DNA from: Piscinibacter caeni
Lineage (GTDB): Bacteria; Pseudomonadota; Gammaproteobacteria; Burkholderiales; Burkholderiaceae_C
Reading direction: 5' to 3'
Assembly: GCA_003265685.1 (NCBI GenBank)
Contig: KZ836103.1
Coordinates: 120,751 to 184,750, forward strand
DNA length: 64,000 bases
In this document: in pieces, positions 32,430 through 41,362 of the stretch
Layout: each line of letters starts with the position of its first letter
Position numbering within the stretch: the first letter of the stretch is position 1
Translations under genes and position numbers: made by a program
The notes under the pieces: generated by a model
Databases searched by the model: none
Told to the model about the DNA's origin: nothing
The model's input: only the letters and a program-made list of their open reading frames with translations

Positions 32430-34168
32430 TGGAGGCGACGCCGGTGGTTCGCGTGCGCGGCCTGGTCAAGCGCTACGGCCCGCGCGTGGCGGTCGACAGC
32501 GTGTCGTTCGACGTGCCCGCGGGCGCGCTGTTCGGCCTGATCGGCGCCGACGGCGCCGGCAAGTCCAGCCTGATGAAGGCGGTGGCCGGCGTGCTGGCCC
32601 ACGACACCGGCGAGGTGGCGGTGTTCGGCCACCGCATCGACAGCGAGGCCGCCGCGGAGGCGGTCAAGGCGCGCCTGGGCTTCATGCCGCAGGGCCTGGG
32701 GCTGAACCTCTACCCCGAGCTCTCGGTCGAGGAGAACGTCGACTTCTTCGCGCGCATGCGCCTGGTGCCCGAGGCCGAGCTGGCGCCGCGCAAGGCCCGG
32801 CTGCTGGCGATCACGCGCCTGGCCGGCTTTCGCGCGCGGCCGATGAAGCAGCTCTCCGGCGGCATGAAGCAGAAGCTCGGGCTGGTCTGCACGCTGATCC
32901 ACGCCCCGGCGCTGATCGTGCTCGACGAACCCACCACCGGGGTCGACCCGGTGTCGCGGCGCGACTTCTGGCTGATCCTCACGCAGCTCATCGAGGAAGG
33001 GCGCCTCACCGCGCTGGTCTCGACCGCCTACCTCGACGAGGCGAGCCGCTTCGACCGCCTGGTGCTGATGCACGCCGGGCGCGTGCTCGCCGAGGGGCCG
33101 CCGGAGTTGCTGCGCGGCGACGCGGGTGACCTCGAGGCGGCGTTCGTCGCGCTGCTGGCCGGTGCCGGCGCGACGCCGGACGTTCCCGCGCCCGACGCCG
33201 TCGCGGCGCCCGGGCCGGACTGGCCGCCGGGCGACGCGATCGACGCGCGCGAGCTCACGCGCGACTTCGGCCGCTTCCGCGCGGCCGACCGGGTGTCTTT
33301 CTCGGTCCGGCGCGGCGAGATCTTCGGCCTGCTCGGCGCCAACGGGGCCGGCAAGACCACCGTGATCAAGATGCTCACCGGCATCCTGCCGCCCAGCGGC
33401 GGCGCGGGGGTCGTCGCCGGCGTCGACATGCGCCGCGCCGGCCGGCTCGTGAAGGCCCGCATCGGCTACGTGTCGCAGGTGTTCTCGCTCTACGGCGACC
33501 TGAGCGTGGAGGAGAACCTGCAGCTCTACGCCGGCATCTACGGGCTCGGCCGGCGCGAGGCCGCGCAGCGCGTCGCCGCGCTGCTCGAGGCCGGCGGCCT
33601 CGCGGCCCGGCGGCACGACCGTGCCGGCGAACTGCCGATGGGCCTGCGCCAGCGCCTCGCGCTCGCCTGCGCCACCGTGCACGAGCCGCAGGTGCTGTTC
33701 CTCGACGAGCCGACCTCGGGCGTCGATCCGCTCGGCCGGCGCCAGTTCTGGGCGCTGCTGCGCCGCCTCGCGCGCGAGCAGGGCACGGCGATCCTGCTGA
33801 CCACGCATTACATGCTCGAGGCCGAGTACTGCGACCGGCTGGCGCTGATGCATGCCGGCCGCATCGTCGCCGACGCCAGCCCCGCGGCGATGAAGCAGGC
33901 GCTGGTGCGCGACGCCGGCGCCCTGCTCGAGGTGGCCGCCGAGCCGCTGCTGCCCGCGCTGCAGGCGTTGCGCGAGGCCGGCTTCGCCGAGGCGGTGCTG
34001 CACGGCCGGCGCATCCACGTGCTGGCGCACGACGCCGACGCGGCGCGCGCCCGCATCGAGGCCGCCTGCGCCGGCGCCGGGCTGCGCCTGCACGGCGTCG
34101 CGCCGCGCGCGCTGACGATGGAGGACGTGTTCGTGCACCGCGTGCTGGCGCTGGAGCGCTCGGCATGA
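32429..34168 (+). CDS. ABC exporter ATPase with two fused nucleotide-binding domains
   Basis: A 579-residue protein of the YhiH/RbbA-like type. NBD1 (about 5-225) has Walker A GADGAGKSS, signature LSGGMKQKL and Walker B ALIVLDEPTTGVDP. NBD2 (about 270-500) has Walker A GANGAGKTT, a degenerate signature LPMGLRQRL and Walker B VLFLDEPTSGVDP. About 75 extra residues follow. The pair powers the two ABC-2 permeases encoded next, and is coupled to both neighbours by overlapping codons. Drug, lipid or polymer export is usual for this arrangement; the substrate is not readable. Confidence 0.92.
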   Translation: MEATPVVRVRGLVKRYGPRVAVDSVSFDVPAGALFGLIGADGAGKSSLMKAVAGVLAHDTGEVAVFGHRIDSEAAAEAVKARLGFMPQGLGLNLYPELSVEENVDFFARMRLVPEAELAPRKARLLAITRLAGFRARPMKQLSGGMKQKLGLVCTLIHAPALIVLDEPTTGVDPVSRRDFWLILTQLIEEGRLTALVSTAYLDEASRFDRLVLMHAGRVLAEGPPELLRGDAGDLEAAFVALLAGAGATPDVPAPDAVAAPGPDWPPGDAIDARELTRDFGRFRAADRVSFSVRRGEIFGLLGANGAGKTTVIKMLTGILPPSGGAGVVAGVDMRRAGRLVKARIGYVSQVFSLYGDLSVEENLQLYAGIYGLGRREAAQRVAALLEAGGLAARRHDRAGELPMGLRQRLALACATVHEPQVLFLDEPTSGVDPLGRRQFWALLRRLAREQGTAILLTTHYMLEAEYCDRLALMHAGRIVADASPAAMKQALVRDAGALLEVAAEPLLPALQALREAGFAEAVLHGRRIHVLAHDADAARARIEAACAGAGLRLHGVAPRALTMEDVFVHRVLALERSA

Positions 34169-35319
34169 ACCTGCGGCGCGTGCTCACCCTCACGCTCAAG
34201 GAGTGGCGCGAGATCCTGCGCGACCCGGTCTACCTGACGCTCGCCTTCGTGATCCCGGTCGTGCTGATGGTGGTGGTGGGCCACGGCATCACGCAGGAGG
34301 TCGAGAACGTCGGGCTGGTCGTGCTCGACGAGGACCGCAGCCCGACCAGCCGCGCCTACGTGCAGGGCTTCGTGTCGACGCGCCACTTCCGCCTCGCCGG
34401 GCAGGCGCAGGACCTGCGCGCGGCCGACGCGCTGCTCGCGCGCGGCGAGGCGCGCGTGGTGCTGTGGGTCGGCCCGGGCTTCGAGCGCGACCTGCTCGCC
34501 GGCCGCCCGGTGGACGTGCAGGCCATCATCGACGGCGCGTTCACCGTCACCGCCCGCACCATCCGCGCCTACCTGGAGGCGATCAACGCGCAGGCCGCCA
34601 CGGCCATCGCCACGCGGGTGCTGGCGCGGCGGCTGGCGCTGCCGCCGGCGCAGGTGGCCGGGCGGCTGCAGCCGCTGCGCCTGAGCGTGCGTTTCCTCTA
34701 CAACCCGGCGGCGCGCAGCAACCTCACCGTGGCGCCGCCGCTGATGATGCTGGTGCTGCTGCTGGTGCCGCCGCTGCTCACCGCCGTCAGCGTGGTGCGC
34801 GAGAAGGAGACCGGCGCGATCTACAACATGGCCAGCTCCACCGTCACGCGGCTGGAGTTCCTGGTCGGCAAGCTGGTGCCGGCGGTCGCGGTCTCGGGCG
34901 TCGATGCGCTGCTGCTGTGGCTGATCGCGCACTTCTACTTCGGCGCGCCGTTCCACGGCAGCGCCTGGCAGTTCGCGCTGGCCACCGGGCTCTACGTGCT
35001 GGCCACCAGTGCGCTCGGCCTGCTCGTCTCGATCGTCACGCGCACGCAGCAGGCCGCGATCATGATCGCGACGATGACGGCCTTCGTGGTCGCCTTCCAG
35101 TTCGCCGGCATGTTCGCCCCGCTCGAGTCGGCCACCGGCGTCGGCCGGGTCGTGGCGCGGCTGTTCCCGGCCAGCTATTACGACACCATCGTGATGGGGG
35201 CGTTCCTCAAGGGCATCGGGCTGCCGACGCTGTGGCGCGAGTACCTCGCGCTGGCGCTCTACGGGCCCGTGGTGCTGGGCCTTGCCCACGCGCTGTTCCA
35301 CAAGCGGACGCGCACGTGA
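34165..35319 (+). CDS. ABC-2 type permease, first
   Basis: A 384-residue ABC-2/YhhJ-like membrane subunit: one N-terminal helix (near 20-40), a large periplasmic domain (about 45-180), then five helices (from about 190). The RFLYNPAARSNLTVAPPLMMLVLLLVPPLLTAVSVVREKETGAIYNM transition, cited here only by its start and end, is diagnostic of the family. The start overlaps the ATPase stop (ATGA) and the stop overlaps the next start (GTGA). It forms a heterodimer with the following permease. Confidence 0.9.
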   Translation: MNLRRVLTLTLKEWREILRDPVYLTLAFVIPVVLMVVVGHGITQEVENVGLVVLDEDRSPTSRAYVQGFVSTRHFRLAGQAQDLRAADALLARGEARVVLWVGPGFERDLLAGRPVDVQAIIDGAFTVTARTIRAYLEAINAQAATAIATRVLARRLALPPAQVAGRLQPLRLSVRFLYNPAARSNLTVAPPLMMLVLLLVPPLLTAVSVVREKETGAIYNMASSTVTRLEFLVGKLVPAVAVSGVDALLLWLIAHFYFGAPFHGSAWQFALATGLYVLATSALGLLVSIVTRTQQAAIMIATMTAFVVAFQFAGMFAPLESATGVGRVVARLFPASYYDTIVMGAFLKGIGLPTLWREYLALALYGPVVLGLAHALFHKRTRT

Positions 35320-36476
35320 ACGGCCGCCGTTCGTCCGTCGCGGTGTGGCTCGGCCAGGTCGGCATCCTGGTGCGCAAGGAACTGCTGCAGATCGTGCGCG
35401 ATCGTGCGCTGCTGCTCTTCACCGTCTACATCTTCACGCTCGACATCCTGCTGGCTGCCGGCAACGCGGGCTTCGACGTGCGGCACGCGCCGATCGGCAT
35501 CGTCGACCTCGACCGCAGCGTCGCCTCGCGCGAGCTGGCCTACCGCTTCCGCGCGCCGCACTTCGACGCGCGCCCGCTGGACGTGTCGCCCGAGGTCGCC
35601 GAGCGCCTGCTCGACGAGGGCGCGATCCACGCGCTGCTCGAGATCGGCCCGGGCTTCGAGCGCTCGCTGATGCGCGGGCAGGAGGCGCCGGTGCAGCTCG
35701 TCATCGACGGCAGCAAGGCCACGCTCGGCTACCTGATCGAGAGCTACGGCGAGCGCATCCTGGCGCAGCAGGCGGCCGACTGGGCCGCGCTGCGCCTGGC
35801 GCGCGAGGGTGTGGACGCGCGCAGCGTGCCGCAGGTGCGCCTGCAGCCGCGCACCTGGTACAACGCCGACCTGCGCGAGACCTGGTTCGCCACCATCTCC
35901 GAGCTGGTGACGATGATGACGGTCGCGGCGATCTTCCTGCCCGCCGCCGCGCTGATCCGCGAGAAGGAGCGCGGCACCATCGAGCAGCTGCTGGTCTCGC
36001 CGCTCGCGCCGCTGCAGATCGTGCTGGCCAAGGTGTTCGCGATGACGCTGGTGATGCTCGCCGGCGCCGCGGTCGCGGTCGGCGGCATCATGGTCGGCCT
36101 GCTCGACGTGCCGTTCCGCGGCAGCCCGGTGCTGTTCTTCGCGCTGCTGGCGCTGTATGCGGTCACGACCTCCGGCCTCGGCATCGTCGCGGCGACCTTC
36201 GCGCGCAACTCCGGCCAGGTGGGCCTGATCGTGCTGCTGATCGTGATGCCGATCCTGTTCCTCTCGGGCTCGTGGAACCTGGTCGAGGGCATGCCGGCGT
36301 GGCTGCGCGCCGGCATCGAGCTCTCGCCGCTGCGCCACTTCGTGCCGATCGCCTACGGGATCATCCTGCGCGGCACCGAGCTGGGCGCGATCTGGCCGTC
36401 GGTGGCCAAGATGCTCGCGCTCGGGGCCACGCTGTTCGCCGTCGGCGTCTGGCGCTTCCGGCGCCAGTTCCGCTGA
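35316..36476 (+). CDS. ABC-2 type permease, second
   Basis: A 386-residue ABC-2 subunit homologous to the preceding gene. It begins with GTG overlapping the previous stop in GTGA. RKELLQIVRDRALLLFTVYIF gives the first helix. A periplasmic domain follows, then AALIREKERGTIEQLLVSPL marks entry to the helical core, and FLSGSWNLVEGMPAWLRAG is typical. With its partner it makes the translocation path of the HlyD-linked exporter. Confidence 0.9.
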   Translation: MNGRRSSVAVWLGQVGILVRKELLQIVRDRALLLFTVYIFTLDILLAAGNAGFDVRHAPIGIVDLDRSVASRELAYRFRAPHFDARPLDVSPEVAERLLDEGAIHALLEIGPGFERSLMRGQEAPVQLVIDGSKATLGYLIESYGERILAQQAADWAALRLAREGVDARSVPQVRLQPRTWYNADLRETWFATISELVTMMTVAAIFLPAAALIREKERGTIEQLLVSPLAPLQIVLAKVFAMTLVMLAGAAVAVGGIMVGLLDVPFRGSPVLFFALLALYAVTTSGLGIVAATFARNSGQVGLIVLLIVMPILFLSGSWNLVEGMPAWLRAGIELSPLRHFVPIAYGIILRGTELGAIWPSVAKMLALGATLFAVGVWRFRRQFR

Positions 36477-36526
36477 CCCGCGCCCGCCGCACGACACGCT
36501 GCGCCGGGCCGCCAGGCGCCGGGTAC

Positions 36527-36540
36527 TTGCGCTGGCTCAA
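36527..36540. promoter_or_regulatory. Weak FNR-like dyad before the hydrolase-fold gene
   Basis: TTGCG-CTGG-CTCAA keeps the TTG-N8-CAA frame of an FNR/CRP site but matches the FNR half-sites only partly. A TAAGGT hexamer (36562-36567) lies at a spacing compatible with -10. It is noted because a better copy precedes the adjoining exporter operon. Confidence 0.25.
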
Positions 36541-36600
36541 CGGGGCCGGGCGGCGCGGGGCTAAGGTTCGGCCCCCGACCTCGTCGATGGAGGAGCCGCC

Positions 36601-37347
36601 ATGCCCGCCGAGCACCTGGGGCCGACCGCCCGGGCCCTGCACCACGAGGCGGTGGCGTTCGGCCCGCGCGCGCTGCGCGGCGTGCTGGCCCGGCCTGGGC
36701 ACGCCACCGGCCTGGTGGTGTTCGTGCAGGGCAGCGGCAGCGGGCGCAGCAGCTCGCTGCACCGGCACACCGCCCGCTGCCTGCAGCGCGCCGGCCTGGC
36801 CACGCTGCGGGTCGACCTGCTGAGCGACGCGGAGGCGCATGACCGCACCAAGGCGTTCGACGTCGAGCTGCTGGCCGAGCGGCTCGGCGAGGTGATCGAC
36901 TGGGCCGGCAGGCGCGACGACCTGGCCGGCCTGCCGCTCGCGCTGCTGGGGGTCGGCACCGGGGCCTCGGCGGCCTTCCTGGCGGCCGAGCGCCGGCCCG
37001 GCCAGGTGGCCGCGGTGGTGTCGCGTAGCGGCCGGCCCGACCTGGCCGACGGCGTGCTGGGCGGCGTGCACGCGCCGGCGCTGCTGCTGGTCGGTGCCGA
37101 CGACCCGGTGGCGCTCTCGCTGAACCGCGCCGCCTGCACGCGGCTGCCGGGCGAGGCCCGGCTCGAACTGATCCGCGGCCCCGCCGAGCACGGCGACGAG
37201 ACGGTCCTGCCCGACCGCGCCGCCCGCGCCGCCGCGGCCTGGCTGGTCTCGCACCTGGGGCCGGCGCGAGGGGTCTACCGCGGCGCCGAGTCGCGTGCCT
37301 TCACGCGCGCGATGGGGCGCGCGCAGATCCAGGAGCAGAGACGATGA
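36601..37347 (+). CDS. Alpha/beta-hydrolase-fold protein lacking the nucleophile serine
   Basis: A 248-residue protein of the dienelactone-hydrolase-like group. VVFVQGSGSGRSS gives the oxyanion strand and LLLVGADDPVALSLN the acid loop. The nucleophile elbow, normally G-x-S-x-G (GASTG or GFSTG in relatives), reads LLGVGTGASAA, so glycine replaces serine. The following RSGRPDLA segment is normal for the family. It may be a non-catalytic or altered protein. GGAGG precedes the ATG. The next gene overlaps it in ATGA. Confidence 0.8.
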   Translation: MPAEHLGPTARALHHEAVAFGPRALRGVLARPGHATGLVVFVQGSGSGRSSSLHRHTARCLQRAGLATLRVDLLSDAEAHDRTKAFDVELLAERLGEVIDWAGRRDDLAGLPLALLGVGTGASAAFLAAERRPGQVAAVVSRSGRPDLADGVLGGVHAPALLLVGADDPVALSLNRAACTRLPGEARLELIRGPAEHGDETVLPDRAARAAAAWLVSHLGPARGVYRGAESRAFTRAMGRAQIQEQRR

Positions 37348-37652
37348 CGCATGCAGGCGAGCAGGCCGGTCCGGACCCGGCGCACCCGGACGACGCGGGC
37401 GAGGGCGAGCGCATCGTCGAGCGCCCCGACGGCTTCCATTGGGCCGCGCCCGATGGCCGCCAGGAGTTCGGCCCCTTCCCGACGCGCGAGGAAGCGCTGG
37501 CCGACATGCTCGACTCGGCCGACGAGCGGGCGCCCGAGCCGGGCGAGACGCTGCAGGAGGCGGAAGGCGAGGTCGGCATGGCCGACTGGATCGACCCGGA
37601 GACCGGCGAGCCGGCCGAAGGCGGCTGCCCGCCGCACCTCGCGCCGGAGTGA
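37344..37652 (+). CDS. Small acidic hypothetical protein
   Basis: A 102-residue, strongly acidic protein with no transmembrane segment or signal. A central block (RIVERPDGFHWAAPDGRQEF followed by GPFPTREEALADM) resembles short conserved proteins of Burkholderiales that have a GPF-t-EEA helix start, with no assigned function. It is translationally coupled to the hydrolase-fold gene (ATGA), so a shared role is likely. Function not recognised. Confidence 0.7.
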   Translation: MTHAGEQAGPDPAHPDDAGEGERIVERPDGFHWAAPDGRQEFGPFPTREEALADMLDSADERAPEPGETLQEAEGEVGMADWIDPETGEPAEGGCPPHLAPE

Positions 37653-37763
37653 ACGCCGCGCGCGGCGCGCTTCAGACGACTTCGCGTTCAATCGCTTGGA
37701 TCGTGCGGCTCTTGTCGGCCCTGGGCTGCCGGTCGCGACTGTCCGCTGGCGTCGGGCTGAGCG

Positions 37764-37792
37764 GGTCGCGGCAGGTGCCGCCTGCCGCGACC
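37764..37792. terminator. Strong stem-loop between convergent operons
   Basis: A perfect 12-bp stem (37764-37775 and 37781-37792) with a five-base loop lies in the 287-base gap between the small hypothetical gene (plus) and livF (minus). No gene is supported in the rest of the gap. A smaller imperfect dyad, TATCG-N7-CGATA, follows within ten bases. It is probably a bidirectional terminator. Confidence 0.6.
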
Positions 37793-37939
37793 AGTGACTA
37801 TCGTGGTTCGCGATAAACCTCGGTGGCTCCGCCCGGGCATGGCTCGGCTCGCTCGATGCTCTGCAGGAAGTGGACCTGCAAAGGCTGCTCAGGGTCGACT
37901 GCTGCCGACCGGATCTATGCGATCGAAAGCAACGCCGTA

Positions 37940-38653
37940 TCAGACGCCCAGGCAGCCGGCCAGCGCCGGGTCGTCGGCGACCTGGTGCGCGGCGCCGCTC
38001 AGCGCCACCTGCCCCTTCTGCAGCACCAGCGCGCGGTCGGCGTGCGCGAGCACCTTGCGCCAGTCGCGGTCGACGATCAGCGTCGCGATGCCGCTCGTGC
38101 GGATCTCGCCGATCACGCGCCAGATCTCGGCCACGATCAGCGGCGCGAGGCCTTCGGTGGCCTCGTCGAGGATGATCAGCTCGGGGTGCGTCATCAGCGC
38201 GCGCCCGATCGAGAGCATCTGCTGTTCGCCGCCGGAGAGCTGCGCGCCCAGGTTCGCGAGACGCTCCTTCAGGCGCGGGAAGGTGGCCAGCACGCGCTCG
38301 TAGTCCCAGTCGTGGCGGCCGTCGCGGCCGGGGCGGGCGGCCATCACCAGGTTCTCGCGCACGCTCAGGTTCGGAAACACGCCGCGGCCTTCGGGCACGT
38401 AGGCCACGCCCAGGCGCGCCACCTCGTGCGGCCGGGCGCGCGCGGCGTCCTGGCCCTGGATCTGGATGCGGCCCTCGCGCTGCGCCACATGGCCGAGCAG
38501 GCTGCGGATCAGCGTGCTCTTGCCCATGCCGTTGCGGCCCAGCAGGCCGACCGTCTCGCCGCGGCGGATCTGCAGGTCCACGCCGTGCAGCACGTGGCTC
38601 GAGCCGTACCAGGCGTGCACGCCCTGGGCGTCGACGATCACTTCGGTGTCCAT
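37940..38653 (-). CDS. livF: Branched-chain-type ABC transporter ATPase LivF
   Basis: A 237-residue ATPase with Walker A GRNGMGKST, signature LSGGEQQML, Walker B LIILDEATEGLAP and the LivF-typical VAYVPEGRGVFPNLSVRENL. It is the last gene of a livKHMGF importer that ends the benzoate-CoA operon. Members of this family in benzoate clusters import aromatic acids rather than leucine; that assignment is from context. The start overlaps the livG stop in TGATG. Confidence 0.92.
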   Translation of the reverse strand: MDTEVIVDAQGVHAWYGSSHVLHGVDLQIRRGETVGLLGRNGMGKSTLIRSLLGHVAQREGRIQIQGQDAARARPHEVARLGVAYVPEGRGVFPNLSVRENLVMAARPGRDGRHDWDYERVLATFPRLKERLANLGAQLSGGEQQMLSIGRALMTHPELIILDEATEGLAPLIVAEIWRVIGEIRTSGIATLIVDRDWRKVLAHADRALVLQKGQVALSGAAHQVADDPALAGCLGV

Positions 38654-39402
38654 CAGTGGTCTCCCAGGTAGGCCACCTGCACGGCCCGGTTGCTGCGGAT
38701 CGCGTCGGGCCCGTCGCTCGCGATCACCTCGCCGTTGACCATCACGGTGATGCGGTCGGCGATGCGGAACACCGCGTCCATGTCGTGCTCGACCAGCAGG
38801 ATCGCGTGGTTCGCCCTCAGCGCGGCCAGCAGCGCGAGCATGCGCTCGGTCTCCTCGGCGCCCATGCCGGCCAGCGGCTCGTCGAGCAGCAGCACCTGCG
38901 GCGCGGTGGCCAGGCACATCGCGATCTCGAGCTGGCGCTTCTGGCCGTGCGACAGCAGCCCGGCAGGGCGGTCGAGCACGCCCGCCAGCCCGGCCTGCGC
39001 GGCGGCGTCGCGCGCGGCGCCGGTGCTGGCCATGCAGCGGTCGGCGCGCTGCCACCAGGCCCAGGGCCGCGGCGTGCGCGCCTGCGCGGCGAGGCGGCAG
39101 TTCTCGGCCACCGTGAAGCTCGGGTAGATGGTGTTGCGCTGGTAGCTGCGGCCCAGGCCCGCGCGGGCGCGCTTCGGCTGCGTCCAGCCGGTGACGTCCT
39201 GCCCGAGTAATTCGACCGTGCCGTCCGAGGGCGGGATCTCGCCCGAGAGCATGTTGATGAGCGTGGACTTGCCGGCGCCGTTGGTGCCGATCACCGCATG
39301 CACTTCGCCGCGGGCGAGATCGAGCGAGACGCCGTTCACCGCGGTGAGCCCGCCCCAGCGGCGCGTCAGCCCGTGGCCACGCAGCAGCACGTTGGTGCTC
39401 AT
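38653..39402 (-). CDS. livG: Branched-chain-type ABC transporter ATPase LivG
   Basis: A 249-residue ATPase with Walker A GTNGAGKST, Walker B VLLLDEPLAGMGAEE and the LivG/BraF-like GLGRSYQRNTIYPSFTVAEN loop. The signature motif is LSHGQKRQLEIA rather than LSGGQ, a common variant in aromatic-acid transporters. The LivG/LivF pair forms the ATPase heterodimer of the importer. The gene is coupled to livM (ATGG overlap) and livF. Confidence 0.92.
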   Translation of the reverse strand: MSTNVLLRGHGLTRRWGGLTAVNGVSLDLARGEVHAVIGTNGAGKSTLINMLSGEIPPSDGTVELLGQDVTGWTQPKRARAGLGRSYQRNTIYPSFTVAENCRLAAQARTPRPWAWWQRADRCMASTGAARDAAAQAGLAGVLDRPAGLLSHGQKRQLEIAMCLATAPQVLLLDEPLAGMGAEETERMLALLAALRANHAILLVEHDMDAVFRIADRITVMVNGEVIASDGPDAIRSNRAVQVAYLGDH

Positions 39403-40418
39403 GGCGCCACCTCCGTCGGCGCGCCGGCGCGTGTGCCGAGCAGCCGCCCGGCGAGCCGCTCGCGCCATTGGCCGGGCAGGCCCACCAGCCCGCGCGGCAG
39501 CAGCGCCACGCAGGCGATGATGGCCAGCCCGAGCCCGAGATGCCAGTGTCTGGCGAAGGCACCGAAGATTGCCTCGCTCTTGAAGAACTCCTGCAGCAGC
39601 GCGAAGGCGAACGCGCCGATCAGCGCGCCGCGCAGGTGGCCGATGCCGCCCAGGATCACCATGATCAGCACCGCGCCCGAGAGGTGCCAGCTCATCAGCT
39701 CGGGGTTCACGAAACCATCCTTCACCGCGAACAGGAAACCCGCCAGCCCGGCGATCGCGCCCGAGAGCGTGAAGGCGGCGAGCTTGTACGGGTAGGTGGA
39801 GAAGCCGGTGGCGCGCATGCGCTGCTCGTTGACGCGGATGCCGGCGAGCGCCCGGCCGAAGCGCGAGCGCAGCAGCACCGCGAGGAAGGCGAAGGTCGCC
39901 ACCAGGCAGGCGAGCGTGAAGCCGTACATCACGAGGCCGTCGTCCAGGTCGCGGCCCGGCCAGAGCAGCGGCTTGGTGTACAGGTAGATGCCGTCGGTGC
40001 CGCCGCCCAGCGGCGTGTCGTGCACCACGTAGTAGGCCATCTGCGCGAAGGCGAGCGTGACCATGATGAAGTACACCCCCTTGGTGCGCAGCGAGAGCGC
40101 CCCCACCGCCAGCGCGTACAGCGCCGCGGCGGCGAGGCAGGCCGGCAGCAGCCACCACGCCGATGGCGAGCCGCCCTCCGGCGAGAGCAGCACCGCCGCA
40201 TACGCGCCGATGCCGAAGAAGCCCGCCTGGCCGAAGCAGACGAGCCCGGTGCCGCCGACCAGCAGCTCGAGGCTGAGCGCGAAGATCGCGTACACCATGA
40301 TCTTGGTCACGAGGTCCAGCGCATAGGGGCCGGCGAGGAAGGGCAGCAGCGCGAGCGCGCCGAACAGCGCGACCACGAACGCGGCCTTGGAACGGTCTTG
40401 TGCATCCATCTTGTTCAT
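39399..40418 (-). CDS. livM: Branched-chain-type ABC transporter permease LivM
   Basis: A 339-residue inner-membrane permease with about ten helices. LVCFGQAGFFGIGAYAAVLL and GRALAGIRVNEQRMRATGFSTYPYKL are LivM hallmarks. The start at 40418 (MNKMDAQ) overlaps the livH stop in ATGA. A second ATG three codons later is possible. It forms the channel with LivH. Confidence 0.92.
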   Translation of the reverse strand: MNKMDAQDRSKAAFVVALFGALALLPFLAGPYALDLVTKIMVYAIFALSLELLVGGTGLVCFGQAGFFGIGAYAAVLLSPEGGSPSAWWLLPACLAAAALYALAVGALSLRTKGVYFIMVTLAFAQMAYYVVHDTPLGGGTDGIYLYTKPLLWPGRDLDDGLVMYGFTLACLVATFAFLAVLLRSRFGRALAGIRVNEQRMRATGFSTYPYKLAAFTLSGAIAGLAGFLFAVKDGFVNPELMSWHLSGAVLIMVILGGIGHLRGALIGAFAFALLQEFFKSEAIFGAFARHWHLGLGLAIIACVALLPRGLVGLPGQWRERLAGRLLGTRAGAPTEVAP

Positions 40419-41296
40419 CCCGCCTTGAACAGGCCGTCGGGTTTCCAGAGCAGGATCAGCGCCATCAGCACGTAGACGAGCACGCCGGCCGCCTGCGGCA
40501 GCAGTACCTTGCCGAAGGTGTCCACCGCGCCGATCAGCAGTGCCGCGAGCAGCGCGCCGCGGATCGAGCCGATGCCGCCGATCACGACCACCACGAAGCA
40601 GACGATCAGCACCGAATTGCCCATGCCCGGATAGACCGAGGACACCGGCGCAGCCACCATGCCCGCGAGCACCGCGATCGCCACGCCGGCGGCGAACACC
40701 ACGCGGTAGAGGAACTTGATGTCGATGCCGAGGCTCTGCACCATCTCGCGGTTCGTGCTGCCGGCGCGGATCATCATGCCGAGCCGGGTGCGCGTGAACA
40801 CCAGGTACATGCCCAGCGCGAGCAGCAGGCACACCGCGGAGATGAAGAGCCGGTAGACCGGGTAGGTCATCACCTCGCCGAGCGGCAGGCTGCCGGTGAG
40901 GATCTCGGGCGGCTGCACGCCGTGCACGTCGTCGCCGACGGCCAGCGAGCGCAGTTCCTCGAACACCAGGATCAGCCCGTAGGTCATCAGCACCTGCTGC
41001 AGGTGCTCGCGCTCGTAGAGGAAGCTGAAGAACGCCCACTCGAGCACGTAGCCGAGGATCACCGCGAGCACCAGCCCGACCGCGAGCGTGGCGAAGAAGC
41101 CGCCGCCGAAGGTGCTGCCCACGACCGGCGCCAGCGCATAGGCCATGTACGCGCCGATCATGTAGAAGCTTCCGTGCGCCAGGTTGATGACGCCCATGAT
41201 CCCGAAGATCAGGGTCAGGCCCGAGGCGACCAGGAACAGCAGCAGGCCGTACTGCAGGCTGTTCAGGCACTGGATCAGGAAGGTGGCGAGGTCCAT
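40415..41296 (-). CDS. livH: Branched-chain-type ABC transporter permease LivH
   Basis: A 293-residue permease with LINLAHGSFYMIGAYMAYAL near the N terminus and the TRLGMMIRAGSTNREMVQSLGID loop shared by LivH proteins. The ATG at 41296 lies eight bases after GGGGGAGG, preferred over a TTG two codons upstream. It follows livK after a 66-base gap that contains a stem-loop. Confidence 0.92.
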   Translation of the reverse strand: MDLATFLIQCLNSLQYGLLLFLVASGLTLIFGIMGVINLAHGSFYMIGAYMAYALAPVVGSTFGGGFFATLAVGLVLAVILGYVLEWAFFSFLYEREHLQQVLMTYGLILVFEELRSLAVGDDVHGVQPPEILTGSLPLGEVMTYPVYRLFISAVCLLLALGMYLVFTRTRLGMMIRAGSTNREMVQSLGIDIKFLYRVVFAAGVAIAVLAGMVAAPVSSVYPGMGNSVLIVCFVVVVIGGIGSIRGALLAALLIGAVDTFGKVLLPQAAGVLVYVLMALILLWKPDGLFKAG

Positions 41297-41315
41297 GGGC
41301 AAAGCCTCCCCCGCA

Positions 41316-41335
41316 CCGCGGCGCGAACGCCGCGG
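41316..41335 (-). terminator. Stem-loop between livK and livH
   Basis: CCGCGGCG (41316-41323) and CGCCGCGG (41328-41335) form a perfect 8-bp stem closed by a CGAA tetraloop. It lies 27 bases after the livK stop on the minus strand. This is the usual place for a hairpin that protects the binding-protein message and lowers permease expression. Confidence 0.55.
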
Positions 41336-41362
41336 GTCAGGTGTGTGTCTCGGGGTGGGTGC

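Noticed and set aside
37653..37939. Possible small gene in the gap before livF
   Set aside because: The open frames there have no ribosome site or homology, and the main structure is a terminator-like hairpin.
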